Shown: positions 6,846 to 14,031 of the stretch, in pieces
Layout: every line of letters begins with the position of its first letter
How positions within the stretch are numbered: the stretch's first letter is position 1
Assembly: GCA_900752425.1 (NCBI GenBank)
Contig: CAADVE010000249.1
Location: forward strand, 1-18,583
Reading direction: 5' to 3'
Origin: an uncultured Collinsella sp.
Lineage (GTDB): Bacteria; Actinomycetota; Coriobacteriia; Coriobacteriales; Coriobacteriaceae
Length of the DNA stretch: 18,583 nt
Position numbers and translations under genes: made by a program
The notes under the pieces: model-generated
Told to the model about the DNA's origin: nothing
Databases searched by the model: none
What the model saw: only the letters and a program-made list of their open reading frames with translations

Positions 6846-8660
6846 TCATTCACCTCCCTCGTATGTATCGAGGTATTCCTGCTTGAGCGTCTGCGAGGAC
6901 GACTCGGTCTTTTCCACGAGCGTGCCGGCCTCGATGAAGTAGAACGAGTCGGTGAGGTCTGCCAGGTCGTCGAGTAGATGGCTTGAGATGAGCACGCTGC
7001 GTCCCCGCGCCACTTCGCTGCGCATCGCGTCGCAGGAGGTTTTCCGTTTTCCCGGATCGAGGCCGTTCAGCGGTTCATCGAGGATGAGGTACGGGCAATC
7101 GGTCGCTATCGCCATGGCAAGCTTTACCTGCTGCTTCATTCCTGTCGAGAGTTTACGGGTCGGCTTGTCGAGATATGGGGAGATTCCGAGGAAGTCGCAG
7201 AGCGAGTCGATGTCGGCGGCCGATTTCCACGCCTCCCTAACGAAAGCAAGGTGCTCGATGGCCGATAGCGTGGGATAGAGATCCGCGCTGCCCGAAGAGC
7301 TCAGGTAGACGAGTTCTGCGAATTCGGCTGATCGACGTTGGCAGATTCCGTCTGCCGCCAGGCTTCCCGAGCGGATGCGGGTGGGAAATTGGCCCGACAG
7401 CGCTTCAAGAAGGGTGGTTTTCCCCGAGCCGTTGGGAGCGACGAGGCCCGCCGCCGTTCCCGGGCTCAGGAAAAGCGACCCGATTGAAAGTATCGTCGTG
7501 CTTCCGTATCCCACGCTCGCGTCTAGAAGCTCGAGCCCATAGTGCTTTTTCGCGGGTCCAGGCTGTTTGGGCGAACGCGTCACAACGGCGCCGACCGCGA
7601 AAAGGACCGCGACGTATACCAGGGCCACGGCAAGCATCGATGCGCCGCCCGAACCGGAGCCAATGAATTCTGTCGGGAAGCATCCTACGTAACCCGTTGC
7701 CTCGATAGGCGAGAACACGGCCAGCGGCAGGAGCTCGAGCGCGGCATTATGCCCCAGTGCCGAATCGGACAATAACGGGAATGCCGGGGCCGCGACAAGC
7801 AACGCGGAGGTAAGGGGGCCCGCGAAGACGCGCCTCGTTGCGGTCGATAGGACGACGGAACAAACGGATATCAAGGTTCCACCCGCGAGCAGCGCGAGAA
7901 GTATGGTCGTGAAGACGTTTCCCGCGGTCGTGGTAGTGAGCGCGCCGTTATGGAAGAAGGCGATCGGGTACCCGATCTGCCCGAAGCCGTTTAGGGCCAA
8001 GGCGTAAATACTCCCGGGAGCAAGGCCGGCGAGGAGCATCGCGGTCCCCGCGCCAATTATCGAAAACACGGTTTGGATAAGGCGCCGGAATTTGGGCACG
8101 GGCGCCTTTGCCGCCAGGGTCCCGGGCCTTGTGGCGCCGAGCACGAGTATCGACGAGAGAAGGAAGGGGATGAAGGGAAGGAAGGACGGCGCCTGGGCAA
8201 TGGCGTAGGGCAGGAAGGAGAGGAACGGCAGGTCGTTTGCGGAGGCCGGGATATCCGCGATGCCGGAGCTGCTCAGAGCGCGGCAATATGCGAGCTCTGC
8301 GTCATTGGTCTCCTGGTCCCCCACGATGGACCCGGATTGGAAGCCCTCGTCCATGAGCGCGTAGTAGCTCTCGGCAGAGTCGAGAAAGGCGGCGTCGGTT
8401 TGAGCGGCAAGGGCGGCGTTCGCGTATCTTGCAAGCTCCGCGTCATCTTGCTGCTCTGGAGATAGGTCTGTGCCGCTGGCCTGGGGCGCGCGCGTATTGA
8501 ATGCGTCGACAAAGCCCTGCATGCCCTGCTTCATAAAGAAGGGCCCGTAGATGGGTGAATTGAACGCAATGGGGACGGAGAAGGCTGCAGCAAGAACGAG
8601 CGTGGAAATCCATACGGCCTTGTCTCTTAGGATTAGTTTGAGAAGAAGTCGACAGTACAT
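6846..8660 (-). CDS. ABC exporter with permease and ATPase fused in one chain
   Basis: The 604-residue protein starts with a membrane helix (about 13-33) and an extracytoplasmic segment of about 100 residues. About five or six more helices follow between 145 and 375. The ATPase domain covers about 390-590, with Walker A APNGSGKTT, signature LSTGMKQQ, Walker B YLILDEPLNGLDP and the switch His in LISSHLLDD. The order (permease first, ATPase last) is that of half-transporters, but the membrane part looks like an ABC-2/multidrug or bacteriocin-immunity permease, not a peptidase-containing exporter. It probably dimerises. It is the first gene of a two-gene operon with the secreted Tyr-rich protein, suggesting export of or protection from that product. 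AGGTG lies 9 bases before the ATG. Confidence 0.88.
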   Translation of the reverse strand: MYCRLLLKLILRDKAVWISTLVLAAAFSVPIAFNSPIYGPFFMKQGMQGFVDAFNTRAPQASGTDLSPEQQDDAELARYANAALAAQTDAAFLDSAESYYALMDEGFQSGSIVGDQETNDAELAYCRALSSSGIADIPASANDLPFLSFLPYAIAQAPSFLPFIPFLLSSILVLGATRPGTLAAKAPVPKFRRLIQTVFSIIGAGTAMLLAGLAPGSIYALALNGFGQIGYPIAFFHNGALTTTTAGNVFTTILLALLAGGTLISVCSVVLSTATRRVFAGPLTSALLVAAPAFPLLSDSALGHNAALELLPLAVFSPIEATGYVGCFPTEFIGSGSGGASMLAVALVYVAVLFAVGAVVTRSPKQPGPAKKHYGLELLDASVGYGSTTILSIGSLFLSPGTAAGLVAPNGSGKTTLLEALSGQFPTRIRSGSLAADGICQRRSAEFAELVYLSSSGSADLYPTLSAIEHLAFVREAWKSAADIDSLCDFLGISPYLDKPTRKLSTGMKQQVKLAMAIATDCPYLILDEPLNGLDPGKRKTSCDAMRSEVARGRSVLISSHLLDDLADLTDSFYFIEAGTLVEKTESSSQTLKQEYLDTYEGGE

Positions 8661-8757
8661 TCAGAAGCACCTGCATTCCTCAAAGCATCGTTAGATTAAA
8701 AGTAACAGATTGAATGAAGATGCGCGCGGCGGGGGCGAGGCGAATGGCCGAACGGTA

Positions 8758-8785
8758 TCGATATGCGGGTTTAACGGCATATCGA
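8758..8785. repeat. 9-bp inverted repeat upstream of the exporter operon
   Basis: TCGATATGC (8758-8766) and GCATATCGA (8777-8785) are perfect arms around 10 bases, about 100 bp before the exporter start. It could be an operator or the first element of the palindromic block to its right. Confidence 0.4.
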
Positions 8786-8860
8786 CCACATAGATTATCA
8801 AAACCGTCGTAAAACCCCTGGTTTCAACTACGGGGAGTGTCAACGGTATTCACTTTTTCA

Positions 8861-9425
8861 GCAATGCCGTATTTACGTAATGTCGTTATTGCATAGTTCT
8901 GTTATTTCGTTTTGCCGTGTGCCGGGTTTTAGGGCAGAGCCCTAAATCGTACGCCGCCGGGCAAAACGCAGTTTTGTACGGCGGCGTACGACTCTTGCGG
9001 AACCGAGCTATGACACAACGCAACTGTGTCATAACGTAACTACGTAGTAGCGTAGCTGTGCGATAACGCGATTACGGCAAATCGAAATAACAGAACAACG
9101 TGACTGTGGAATAGCAGAACAATTGAACATTGAACTAATCGCGCCTGAAAATTTTCCGCAAGTGTCGTGCGCCGCCGTACAAAGCCCGGCGGCGCACTAG
9201 GGCTCTGCCCTAAAAACCCGGCGCCCTTGGCGGCGTTAAAAAGTGACGCAATAACGTTGTTACGTTATTGCGTTATTACACAGTTCGGCAGTCACACTTT
9301 TACATTGTTGCGGCATGACACAGTTACGCAATGTCTCCGGTGCGTCTCGGTAAAAGGTTCGCTACCGGACAGCCACCGGACACCGAGGCGATCTAAGCGC
9401 GGCGATGGTTTGCCGTGAAATGTGC
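8861..9425. repeat. Large nested inverted-repeat complex, non-coding
   Basis: No convincing gene lies from 8661 to 10441, and this part is dominated by palindromes. Two mirror-image modules are present. On the left, GCCGGGTTTTAGGGCAGAG is followed by a hairpin with arms 8949-8959 and 8979-8989 (GTACGCCGCCG), with an inner stem CAAAAC/GTTTTG. On the right, a hairpin with arms 9167-9177 and 9187-9197 (GTGCGCCGCCG) is followed by AGGGCTCTGCCCT and AAACCCGGCG. Inside lie stems at 9009-9033 (9 bp) and ACTACG near 9040. A 22-base inverted pair (8896-8917 with 9075-9096, one mismatch) joins the left part to the centre. Outside is a 10-bp stem at 9247-9272. Short words such as GTTACG and GCAATAACG recur. 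It may be an origin, a transfer region or a large RNA. Confidence 0.6.
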
Positions 9426-9653
9426 TGTGAGATGAAAAATCTCGCAAGAGACGCGAACTTGTACCTCCATCGTAAATGTAGCCACAAGTTCGCAGCCGTT
9501 GGCTCTTGCCAGGGCTCCGCCCTTGGACCTGGGTCGGTAAGTTGACTGCGATTGCATCGGTTGATTGATGGCAGTTGGAATCGACGCCGTAGTTTTTAAA
9601 TCTGTTATGAAGCGTGAAACTCAAAAACTCATCGTATTGATTTTCATTTGATT
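9426..9653. other. Non-coding stretch between the palindrome complex and the first terminator
   Basis: I see no gene with a start and a ribosome binding site here. The stretch is lower in GC than its neighbours and contains a few weak self-complementary words (ACTTGT near 9453, ACAAGT near 9483, 30 bases apart). It could belong to a transcript that ends at the terminator beginning at 9654. Confidence 0.4.
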
Positions 9654-9703
9654 CGAAACGCCCGCGCAAAAGTCGAAACGGCTCGCGCGGGCGTTTCGGT
9701 TTT
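9654..9703 (+). terminator. Strong rho-independent terminator on the plus strand
   Basis: CGAAACGCCCGCGC (9654-9667) pairs with GCGCGGGCGTTTCG (9685-9698), followed by GTTTTTCG. As no ORF precedes it, it implies a non-coding transcript from the 8.9-9.65 kb block. Confidence 0.8.
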
Positions 9704-9750
9704 TCGTTTCGCATCTCAACTCGCGTCAAAACAAAATTTGAAAATCGATA

Positions 9751-10432
9751 GCGACCGAAGGTCGCGATCATAGGCGGCTTGACCGCCGCATGAAAACCGA
9801 CTCGCTAATCCGAATCGCAATGCGAGCCGCGTCACCTTTCGACAAATCCAACAGCGCTGCGAGTCACGCTAATGACTCTCCGCGCCATTGAAATTGTCGA
9901 AAGCTGCCTCAACTTTTTCGCCGGCGTTGCGAAAAACGATTCGACAAGTCGAATGTTTGCGCCGCCCGCGGCGCAAACCCGCTGCGCGGCGATGCAAATA
10001 CTCGGCATCCCTCGCATTCGCATCACCGCTTCGCTCTCGCTACAGCGAATTTCTAACACTCAGCATCCTTCGCGTTAAAAATTCGCTTCCGCTCACGGTC
10101 TTCACGCAGTTACAACGCCGCGAGGCCTCTCGCTTGGAATGAGACCTCTCATTCCACGTCTACACTGCGTTTCGCCCAATCACCGTTCCGGAGATTGCAA
10201 GATTGGTGTTGGGCTAGATAAATGGGGCCATACTCGCCCCCTTTATCTGCCAACACATCTTGTTTATCGCATCACGCGGCGATAAAGTTAGAAATGAAGT
10301 TCGCCTTCATTTCTCTAAAGGAAGTGACGGCGTCACTTCAAAAATCGGCGCGACGTCAGTCGCTCCTAAAAAGGAAAGCAATCTCATATTGGTTTTTGAA
10401 TCGGTGGCCTCACCGATTCGCTCTGCTTTCCT
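9751..10432. repeat. Continuous chain of hairpins before mobC, candidate oriT/leader region
   Basis: About 680 bases are packed with perfect stems of differing sequence: 9751-9765 (6 bp), 9773-9787 (5), 9836-9845 with 9894-9903 (10), 9939-9954 (7), 9955-9978 (11), 10044-10052 with 10079-10087 (9), a cruciform 10104-10170 enclosing a 10-bp hairpin at 10135-10156, 10216-10248 (7 plus GGGG/CCCC, with outer TGTTGG/CCAACA), 10263-10286 (8), 10290-10314 (10), 10321-10339 (9), 10350-10363 (5) and 10398-10419 (9). The last is enclosed by AGGAAAGCA/TGCTTTCCT at 10372-10432. No gene is visible. Its position directly before mobC and the relaxase fits an origin of transfer or a single-strand initiation region, but the number of stems is unusual for oriT. 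Confidence 0.7.
9766..9805. repeat. Conserved-flank hairpin module, copy A
   Basis: GATCATA (9766-9772), stem GGCGG/CCGCC (9773-9787), then GCATGAAAACCGACTCGC (9788-9805). Copy B at 13451-13491 keeps the flanks (7/7 and 15/18) but has another stem. Both copies lie 50-60 bases after a plus-strand terminator. Confidence 0.6.
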
Positions 10433-10441
10433 GGGGGGCAT

Positions 10442-11029
10442 ATGAGTTGCAAGCGTCCACACACCGTTAAGGCGACACTCACTTCTGAAGAATACGAAAC
10501 GCTTTCCGCTTTGGCAGAAAAGGCGGGCATGACGAAAGCCGAATTCATTCGCTCTGCACTGATTCATTGGAATGAATCGCTCGATGATCTAGTCATTTCC
10601 AAAAATAAGAACGGTGGCCGCAGTAAAAAGCTGCAACCCGTTTCAGGTGATTCGGACGAAAAGCGCTCGAAGGTCATTTACGTTAAAGTCACCGATGATG
10701 AGCACGAGGCAATTCGCAAACAGGCTGATGTACTCGGCACGACCGTCAGTGCGTATGCCCGCCGCGTGATGCTTGCCGGGAAAATCGAGAAGATCGATTT
10801 CGATATGAGCCAGGTCGCGAAAATCTATCACGAGCTGTATCGCGAGGGAACGAACCTTAATCAGCTGATGTATTTTGTGCATGCTCAGGGCCTTCCCGCG
10901 TACAACGAGAAAGCTGTTTTCCGCACGCTCGAAAAGGTTTACCAGAACGCCCGTAAAGTCACTCTCTTCATCAGAGAACTCGAACAGCGCTATTTCACCG
11001 ATGGCGGTGAGCTCGATGACCGTCGTTAA
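10442..11029 (+). CDS. mobC: Plasmid mobilization relaxosome protein MobC
   Basis: The 195-residue protein assists the relaxase in opening and binding oriT. Residues about 8-45 (VKATLTSEEYETLSALAEKA, then MTKAEFIRSALI) form one ribbon-helix-helix unit. Residues about 75-110 (VIYVKVTDDEHEAIRKQADV, then TVSAYARRVML) form a second. The MobC signature follows: IYHELYREGTNLNQLMYFVH, then a helical C-terminus. Two RHH units in one chain are a little unusual; most MobC proteins have one. A GGGGGG run lies just before the ATG. The relaxase ATG starts inside its last codons (14-base overlap), so the two are translated together. The hairpin chain to its left is the expected binding region. Confidence 0.9.
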   Translation: MSCKRPHTVKATLTSEEYETLSALAEKAGMTKAEFIRSALIHWNESLDDLVISKNKNGGRSKKLQPVSGDSDEKRSKVIYVKVTDDEHEAIRKQADVLGTTVSAYARRVMLAGKIEKIDFDMSQVAKIYHELYREGTNLNQLMYFVHAQGLPAYNEKAVFRTLEKVYQNARKVTLFIRELEQRYFTDGGELDDRR

Positions 11030-12215
11030 GCAGAAAGGTGTTTCGTCCGAGCGCTACGCGAAGCACCTGCGCAAGTACATTAACGGAAAGCGTGCTTTGG
11101 CCCGCGGCGGCTGGAACCTCGCGAACGGAAAGTACTGGTTTTCCGAGATGGCTATGACGCGGAAGATGTTTCATCACGACAGGCCCGCGCGTGCCGGCGC
11201 GAAGAACATAACGATGCTTCATCAAATTCTCGCGTTTCTGCCCGAGGAGTGCAGCTGCAACGGAGGCAAGATGACCCCAGATGCGTGTATGGCCTACGCG
11301 GAGCAATGGCTTGCGAAGCACTATCCGCATCAACAAGTGATTGTCGCGTTGCATGAGGAAAGTGATAAGGCGGGAAAACGCTACGCAGTGCACATGGCGA
11401 TTAACCGTACCGATTTGTTAACCGGCAAACGTTGCGAGACGGGTGGGCGACGCGGAAAGTACGAACGCGCTGCGTGGGTCCGTGAAATGGACGAGGCCTG
11501 GAATCTTACTCAACTTGAAAAGGGAAAGAAAAATTCGAAGATTCGTGATCGCCAGCCGCGCGACACAGAAAAGGAGATTATCGGTCGCGGTGAGTACAGT
11601 TATAAAAACAATCTGCGCGAGCTGATCCATCTTGCAATCAATGAAGGTCACCCAAAGAATATGGAGCAGTTCAAAAAACTACTTGCCTCATGGGGCGTAG
11701 ACATTTTCATCAAGAACAATCGAGTCTATGCGACAGATCTCGATATCAAGGAGGCCGGCAATCCGAAGTGCACTTTCAACCTGACTCGACTCGACGGACG
11801 TTTCGCAGTCAAACAACTTGAAGCGGCGTTCGAAAAGAACGTGCTGGAAGCCGAGCGAGCGTTACCGTACGAGAAACGCTGTGAGATTTACATCCAACGA
11901 CTCAAGAAAGCGTATTCGGCGTGGGTCGAACAGGCGAAAGCGAGCAAAGGTGTCGCCTACAATTTATTCCCCAAATTCATCGCACCGAAGTGCGATGAGG
12001 ATTTGCTCGAAGATCCAGCGGTTCGCGATGAGCTTCTTGCGCGTCGCGGCTACGCAAGGGAGATTCGCAACCGCTATGCCGGCGCCGTTCCCGATGCCGG
12101 CGACGACCGCGTTCGCGCCGCCGGCCAGGCGCACGGCGGTAGCGACGCGCCTCACTATCGGTCCGATCGCACTGTCGATCGTGGCGATTACACGCGCGGC
12201 GACTCGGCCCGCTAG
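11016..12215 (+). CDS. mobA: Relaxase/mobilization nuclease (MobA type)
   Basis: The 399-residue protein is the DNA-nicking transesterase of a mobilizable element. A candidate catalytic Tyr is Y14 in SSERYAKHLRKYI. The metal-binding motif region is VIVALHEESDKAGKRYAVHM, ending in AINRTD (about residues 107-130), comparable to the H-x-E/H-x-x-x-N motif of PF03432-type relaxases. The rest is basic and helical with a low-complexity Arg/Asp/Gly tail (RVRAAGQAHGGSD...). The ATG overlaps the end of mobC. The length fits small mobilization relaxases without a helicase or primase domain. No type IV secretion or coupling protein gene is in the window, so transfer would need a helper. The exact MOB class cannot be fixed by eye. 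Confidence 0.87.
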   Translation: MTVVKQKGVSSERYAKHLRKYINGKRALARGGWNLANGKYWFSEMAMTRKMFHHDRPARAGAKNITMLHQILAFLPEECSCNGGKMTPDACMAYAEQWLAKHYPHQQVIVALHEESDKAGKRYAVHMAINRTDLLTGKRCETGGRRGKYERAAWVREMDEAWNLTQLEKGKKNSKIRDRQPRDTEKEIIGRGEYSYKNNLRELIHLAINEGHPKNMEQFKKLLASWGVDIFIKNNRVYATDLDIKEAGNPKCTFNLTRLDGRFAVKQLEAAFEKNVLEAERALPYEKRCEIYIQRLKKAYSAWVEQAKASKGVAYNLFPKFIAPKCDEDLLEDPAVRDELLARRGYAREIRNRYAGAVPDAGDDRVRAAGQAHGGSDAPHYRSDRTVDRGDYTRGDSAR

Positions 12216-12434
12216 CCTTTTTGCCAACATTCCAGCGAAGAGCGGTGGAACTATTGGCGCTAATAATTCGGAATTTCCTCTAATTACAAACTATTAAGAG
12301 TTATTAGTTACAGATTCACTAATAGTCAGCTATTGGCGGCACCGCAAAGAGCCATACCGTAGTACCAATGTATTAAGTTTTCGCAGGTAGATAGCTAAAA
12401 ATTTGATAACCCGCCCGCCGTTAAGACGGGCGGG
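12216..12434. other. AT-rich spacer after the relaxase with two hairpins
   Basis: There is no gene. TATTAGT (12302-12308) pairs with ACTAATA (12318-12324). CCCGCCCG (12410-12417) pairs with CGGGCGGG (12427-12434), a strong stem without a T-run that may still end or protect the relaxase mRNA. CGCAGGTAGA at 12382-12391 recurs near the recombinase at 14010. Confidence 0.5.
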
Positions 12435-12635
12435 CGTGCTATCATCGAGGTTGTTCCAGCGGTGGTACCAACACCGTGGAACCGCGTAGAGTGAGGTACC
12501 AACTCAACATCTACACCGTCAGACGCTTAAACCACAAGCCATCTGACAACTCCATTTTATCCAGACCCGCAGGTCAGGACAACACGGAGAAGTAGATGAG
12601 AGAAAAAACGGAACCTCCTCACCGGGAGGTTTTTT
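12435..12635 (+). ncRNA. Candidate ~200-nt structured RNA with its own terminator
   Basis: A run of clean hairpins is followed by a terminator. GTTCCA-g-CGGTG / CACCG-TGGAAC spans 12453-12482. GTAGA/TCTAC spans 12486-12514. GTCAGA with inner GCTT pairs with AAGC and TCTGAC at 12518-12547. GACC-CGCA-GGTC is at 12564-12575. The AACCTCC stem and T6 end at 12635. No ORF fits. It could be a regulatory or antisense-type RNA of the mobile element, or the 5' half of the larger RNA to the right. A GTGGAACCGCG word recalls the T-box but is already used in the first stem. The 5' end is not determined. Confidence 0.5.
12612..12635 (+). terminator. Rho-independent terminator (possibly bidirectional)
   Basis: AACCTCC (12612-12618) pairs with GGAGGTT (12625-12631), running into T6 at 12630-12635. 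On the minus strand the same stem is followed by CCG and TTTTTT. Confidence 0.75.
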
Positions 12636-12640
12636 CATAT

Positions 12641-13218
12641 CGACCGGGCGTGTGACATATGCCGTTCCCGGTCGGCCAGGCCCCAGGGCCTGCGAAAAAG
12701 GTAGCGTTTTGCTCGAATAATCGGTGACTGAGCTGTACAGGTCTGCCGTCCCGTCTCCACGAGGAGACTTCGACGAGGGTAGTGCCTTCCCTGTGACCCC
12801 TGCGCTGCCTCGGCCCATAAGGGCGGGGACGGCGTGCCAGGATCCGAGCGCTCGTCCTGCTGCAATACTGCAGGAAAGTAGGTTAAAAGCTGAAGAGCAG
12901 GAGTCGGTGGGATATCCACGCGGCGACGCGTGTGTTTGGCGGTGAGTAGCCGCAACGTCAAGCAAGGAGGACTGCGGTAGGCGTGCAGCCGTGACGGACT
13001 TTGTGCCCCACCCTGGGCCCTGTCATGTAGAGGGGCATCGGTGAGGACGGCCGATGCGTTAAACGAATGGTCCGGATACATGGCGGAGCCATGTGGAGAC
13101 CCGCGAGATCGTCGAGCAAAAGGCCAAGGGGCGGGTGAGGTCTTCCCAGCTACATGCTGGTTTCGAAGATTTAGGGAGGGTCCACGACTGTGCCCAAAAT
13201 CTGTGGATACTCCACCAC
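12641..13218 (+). ncRNA. Candidate large folded non-coding RNA (~580 nt)
   Basis: There is no believable gene here; the minus-strand ORFs across it have Pro/Arg/Ser-rich low-quality translations. The plus strand is purine-rich in its unpaired parts and has many exact stems: CGACCGGG/CCCGGTCG (12641-12674), CAGGCCC/GGGCCTG (12677-12692), GTCTCC-acga-GGAGAC (12753-12768), TCCTGC/GCAGGA (about 12857-12877), CACGCG-GCGA-CGCGTG with a GNRA tetraloop (12917-12932), GCATCGG/CCGATGC (13035-13057), ACATGGC-gga-GCCATGT (13078-13094), CCAGC/GCTGG (about 13148-13162) and a 3' GTGGA/TCCAC stem. The size and stem density resemble large ornate RNAs of mobile elements (the ROOL and GOLLD class) or an ORF-less ribozyme, but I cannot match it to one. 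I found no group II domain V. Confidence 0.5.
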
Positions 13219-13247
13219 CTAACAATTCAACCCGCAAGCCAATCAGA

Positions 13248-13290
13248 CCTCGCGGGCAGTCTTATAAACAAGCAAGCCCTTAGCGCGAGG
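13248..13290. repeat. 7-bp (plus 3) inverted repeat downstream of the large RNA candidate
   Basis: CCTCGCG-GGC at 13248-13257 pairs with GCC and CGCGAGG (13276-13278 and 13284-13290). It may close or terminate the RNA to its left. Confidence 0.4.
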
Positions 13291-13363
13291 CGTACCAGCT
13301 GTCAGCCCTCAGCGCCGGCGTCGCTTCGCTCCCCGGGCGGACCAGAACATCTGGCTGTAACAC

Positions 13364-13404
13364 CTACAATTCGGCAAGGACGCCGAATCCGTTTTTGGTT
13401 GTAG
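13364..13404 (+). terminator. Rho-independent terminator on the plus strand
   Basis: ATTCGGC (13369-13375) pairs with GCCGAAT (13382-13388), followed by CCGTTTTT. An outer pair CTACAA/TTGTAG also encloses it. It is the likely end of transcripts from the non-coding block. Confidence 0.75.
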
Positions 13405-13450
13405 TCGAAAATGTACAAAGAGATATATAAATCAGCGAGCTTCGCGAGCG

Positions 13451-13491
13451 GATCATAGGTGCCGTTAGGCACCGCATCAAAAGCGATTCGC
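13451..13491. repeat. Conserved-flank hairpin module, copy B
   Basis: GATCATA (13451-13457), stem GGTGCC-gtta-GGCACC (13458-13473), then GCATCAAAAGCGATTCGC (13474-13491). It is the partner of copy A at 9766-9805. The stem sequence differs but pairing is kept, which points to selection on structure. Confidence 0.6.
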
Positions 13492-13508
13492 AATCATTTC
13501 GGAATGCA

Positions 13509-13634
13509 TCTAGAAATGTTCTAGAGCTTTTCTAGAAAAACGCACGAGAAAGGGCCGAGCCGAAGTGTCTGGCCGGACGCCAATTGTCCGGGAACTGCTC
13601 GGTTCGACCCTCTTTCACTTTATTCGATGGCCAT
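13509..13634. other. Hairpin cluster beyond the small helical protein gene
   Basis: TCTAGAA-atg-TTCTAGA (13509-13525) overlaps CTAGA/TCTAG (13521-13535). A branched structure follows, with CCGGAC/GTCCGG about 13572-13590 inside an imperfect GGGCCGAGCCGA pairing, ending near 13616. It probably includes the 3' end or terminator of the minus-strand gene that stops at 13643. Confidence 0.4.
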
Positions 13635-13642
13635 ACGGCGGT

Positions 13643-13927
13643 CTAGTACTCCTTGACCGGGTGCTCTTCGCCGAAACCGCCGTCGATACCGAAGCGGCAC
13701 AACTTGTCGATGGCGAGAAGATGCTCGTCGATGGCGTTGGCGATCTGAGTGTCAACGATGCTGTCATGGTCGTTAAGGATGCGGACCGCGCTGTCTGCAT
13801 CCATGAAGGCCTTGATGGCCTGCGCGAGCTGGTTTTTAAAGGCATCGACTTTCTCAACCGCAGCGGCACGGTCTGCCATCTCGCGCTCAAGTCGATGTAT
13901 GACTTCCATTGAATCGCTCATGGCCAT
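13643..13927 (-). CDS. Small helical protein of unknown function
   Basis: The 94-residue acidic product (MAMSDSMEVIHRLEREMADR...) is mostly alpha-helical with heptad-like spacing in the first half (VIHRLEREMADRAAAVEKV). It has no signal or membrane segment. ATG 13927 is chosen because AAGGA lies 7 bases upstream; the frame stays open for 19 further codons without a better start. It is divergent from the serine recombinase, with a 340-base intergenic region between them that holds an inverted repeat. It could be an accessory protein of the recombinase or of the element, but nothing in the sequence proves this. I recognise no family. Confidence 0.65.
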   Translation of the reverse strand: MAMSDSMEVIHRLEREMADRAAAVEKVDAFKNQLAQAIKAFMDADSAVRILNDHDSIVDTQIANAIDEHLLAIDKLCRFGIDGGFGEEHPVKEY

Positions 13928-14031
13928 TTCTTTCCTTGTTGGTGTCTCACCTACTATATCGTGCCGCGCGGACACGATTCTCACCCGGTGGTAGCGAATT
14001 TAGCAAAACCGCAGGTAGACGGCTTAACAGG

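Noticed and set aside
9167..9418. Plus-strand ORF of 83 codons in the palindrome complex
   Set aside because: Its odd repeated translation (TLLR, VTQ) reflects the recurring GTTACG/TTGCG DNA words; there is no ribosome binding site or domain.
8861..10432. CRISPR array
   Set aside because: The palindromes differ in sequence and there is no constant repeat with equal-length spacers and no cas gene.
12453..12490. T-box-like word GTGGAACCGCG
   Set aside because: The bases are needed for the first hairpin, no aminoacyl or amino acid gene follows, and the terminator is 130 bases away, not adjacent.
12430..13230. Group II intron
   Set aside because: No reverse transcriptase ORF, no convincing domain V hairpin near the 3' end and no good GTGYG start were found by eye.
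12519..13237. Minus-strand ORFs of 148 and 200 codons across the non-coding block right of the relaxase
   Set aside because: The Pro/Arg/Ser-rich translations have no domain and no ribosome binding site, and they lie over a dense set of exact hairpins, so structured RNA explains the openness better.
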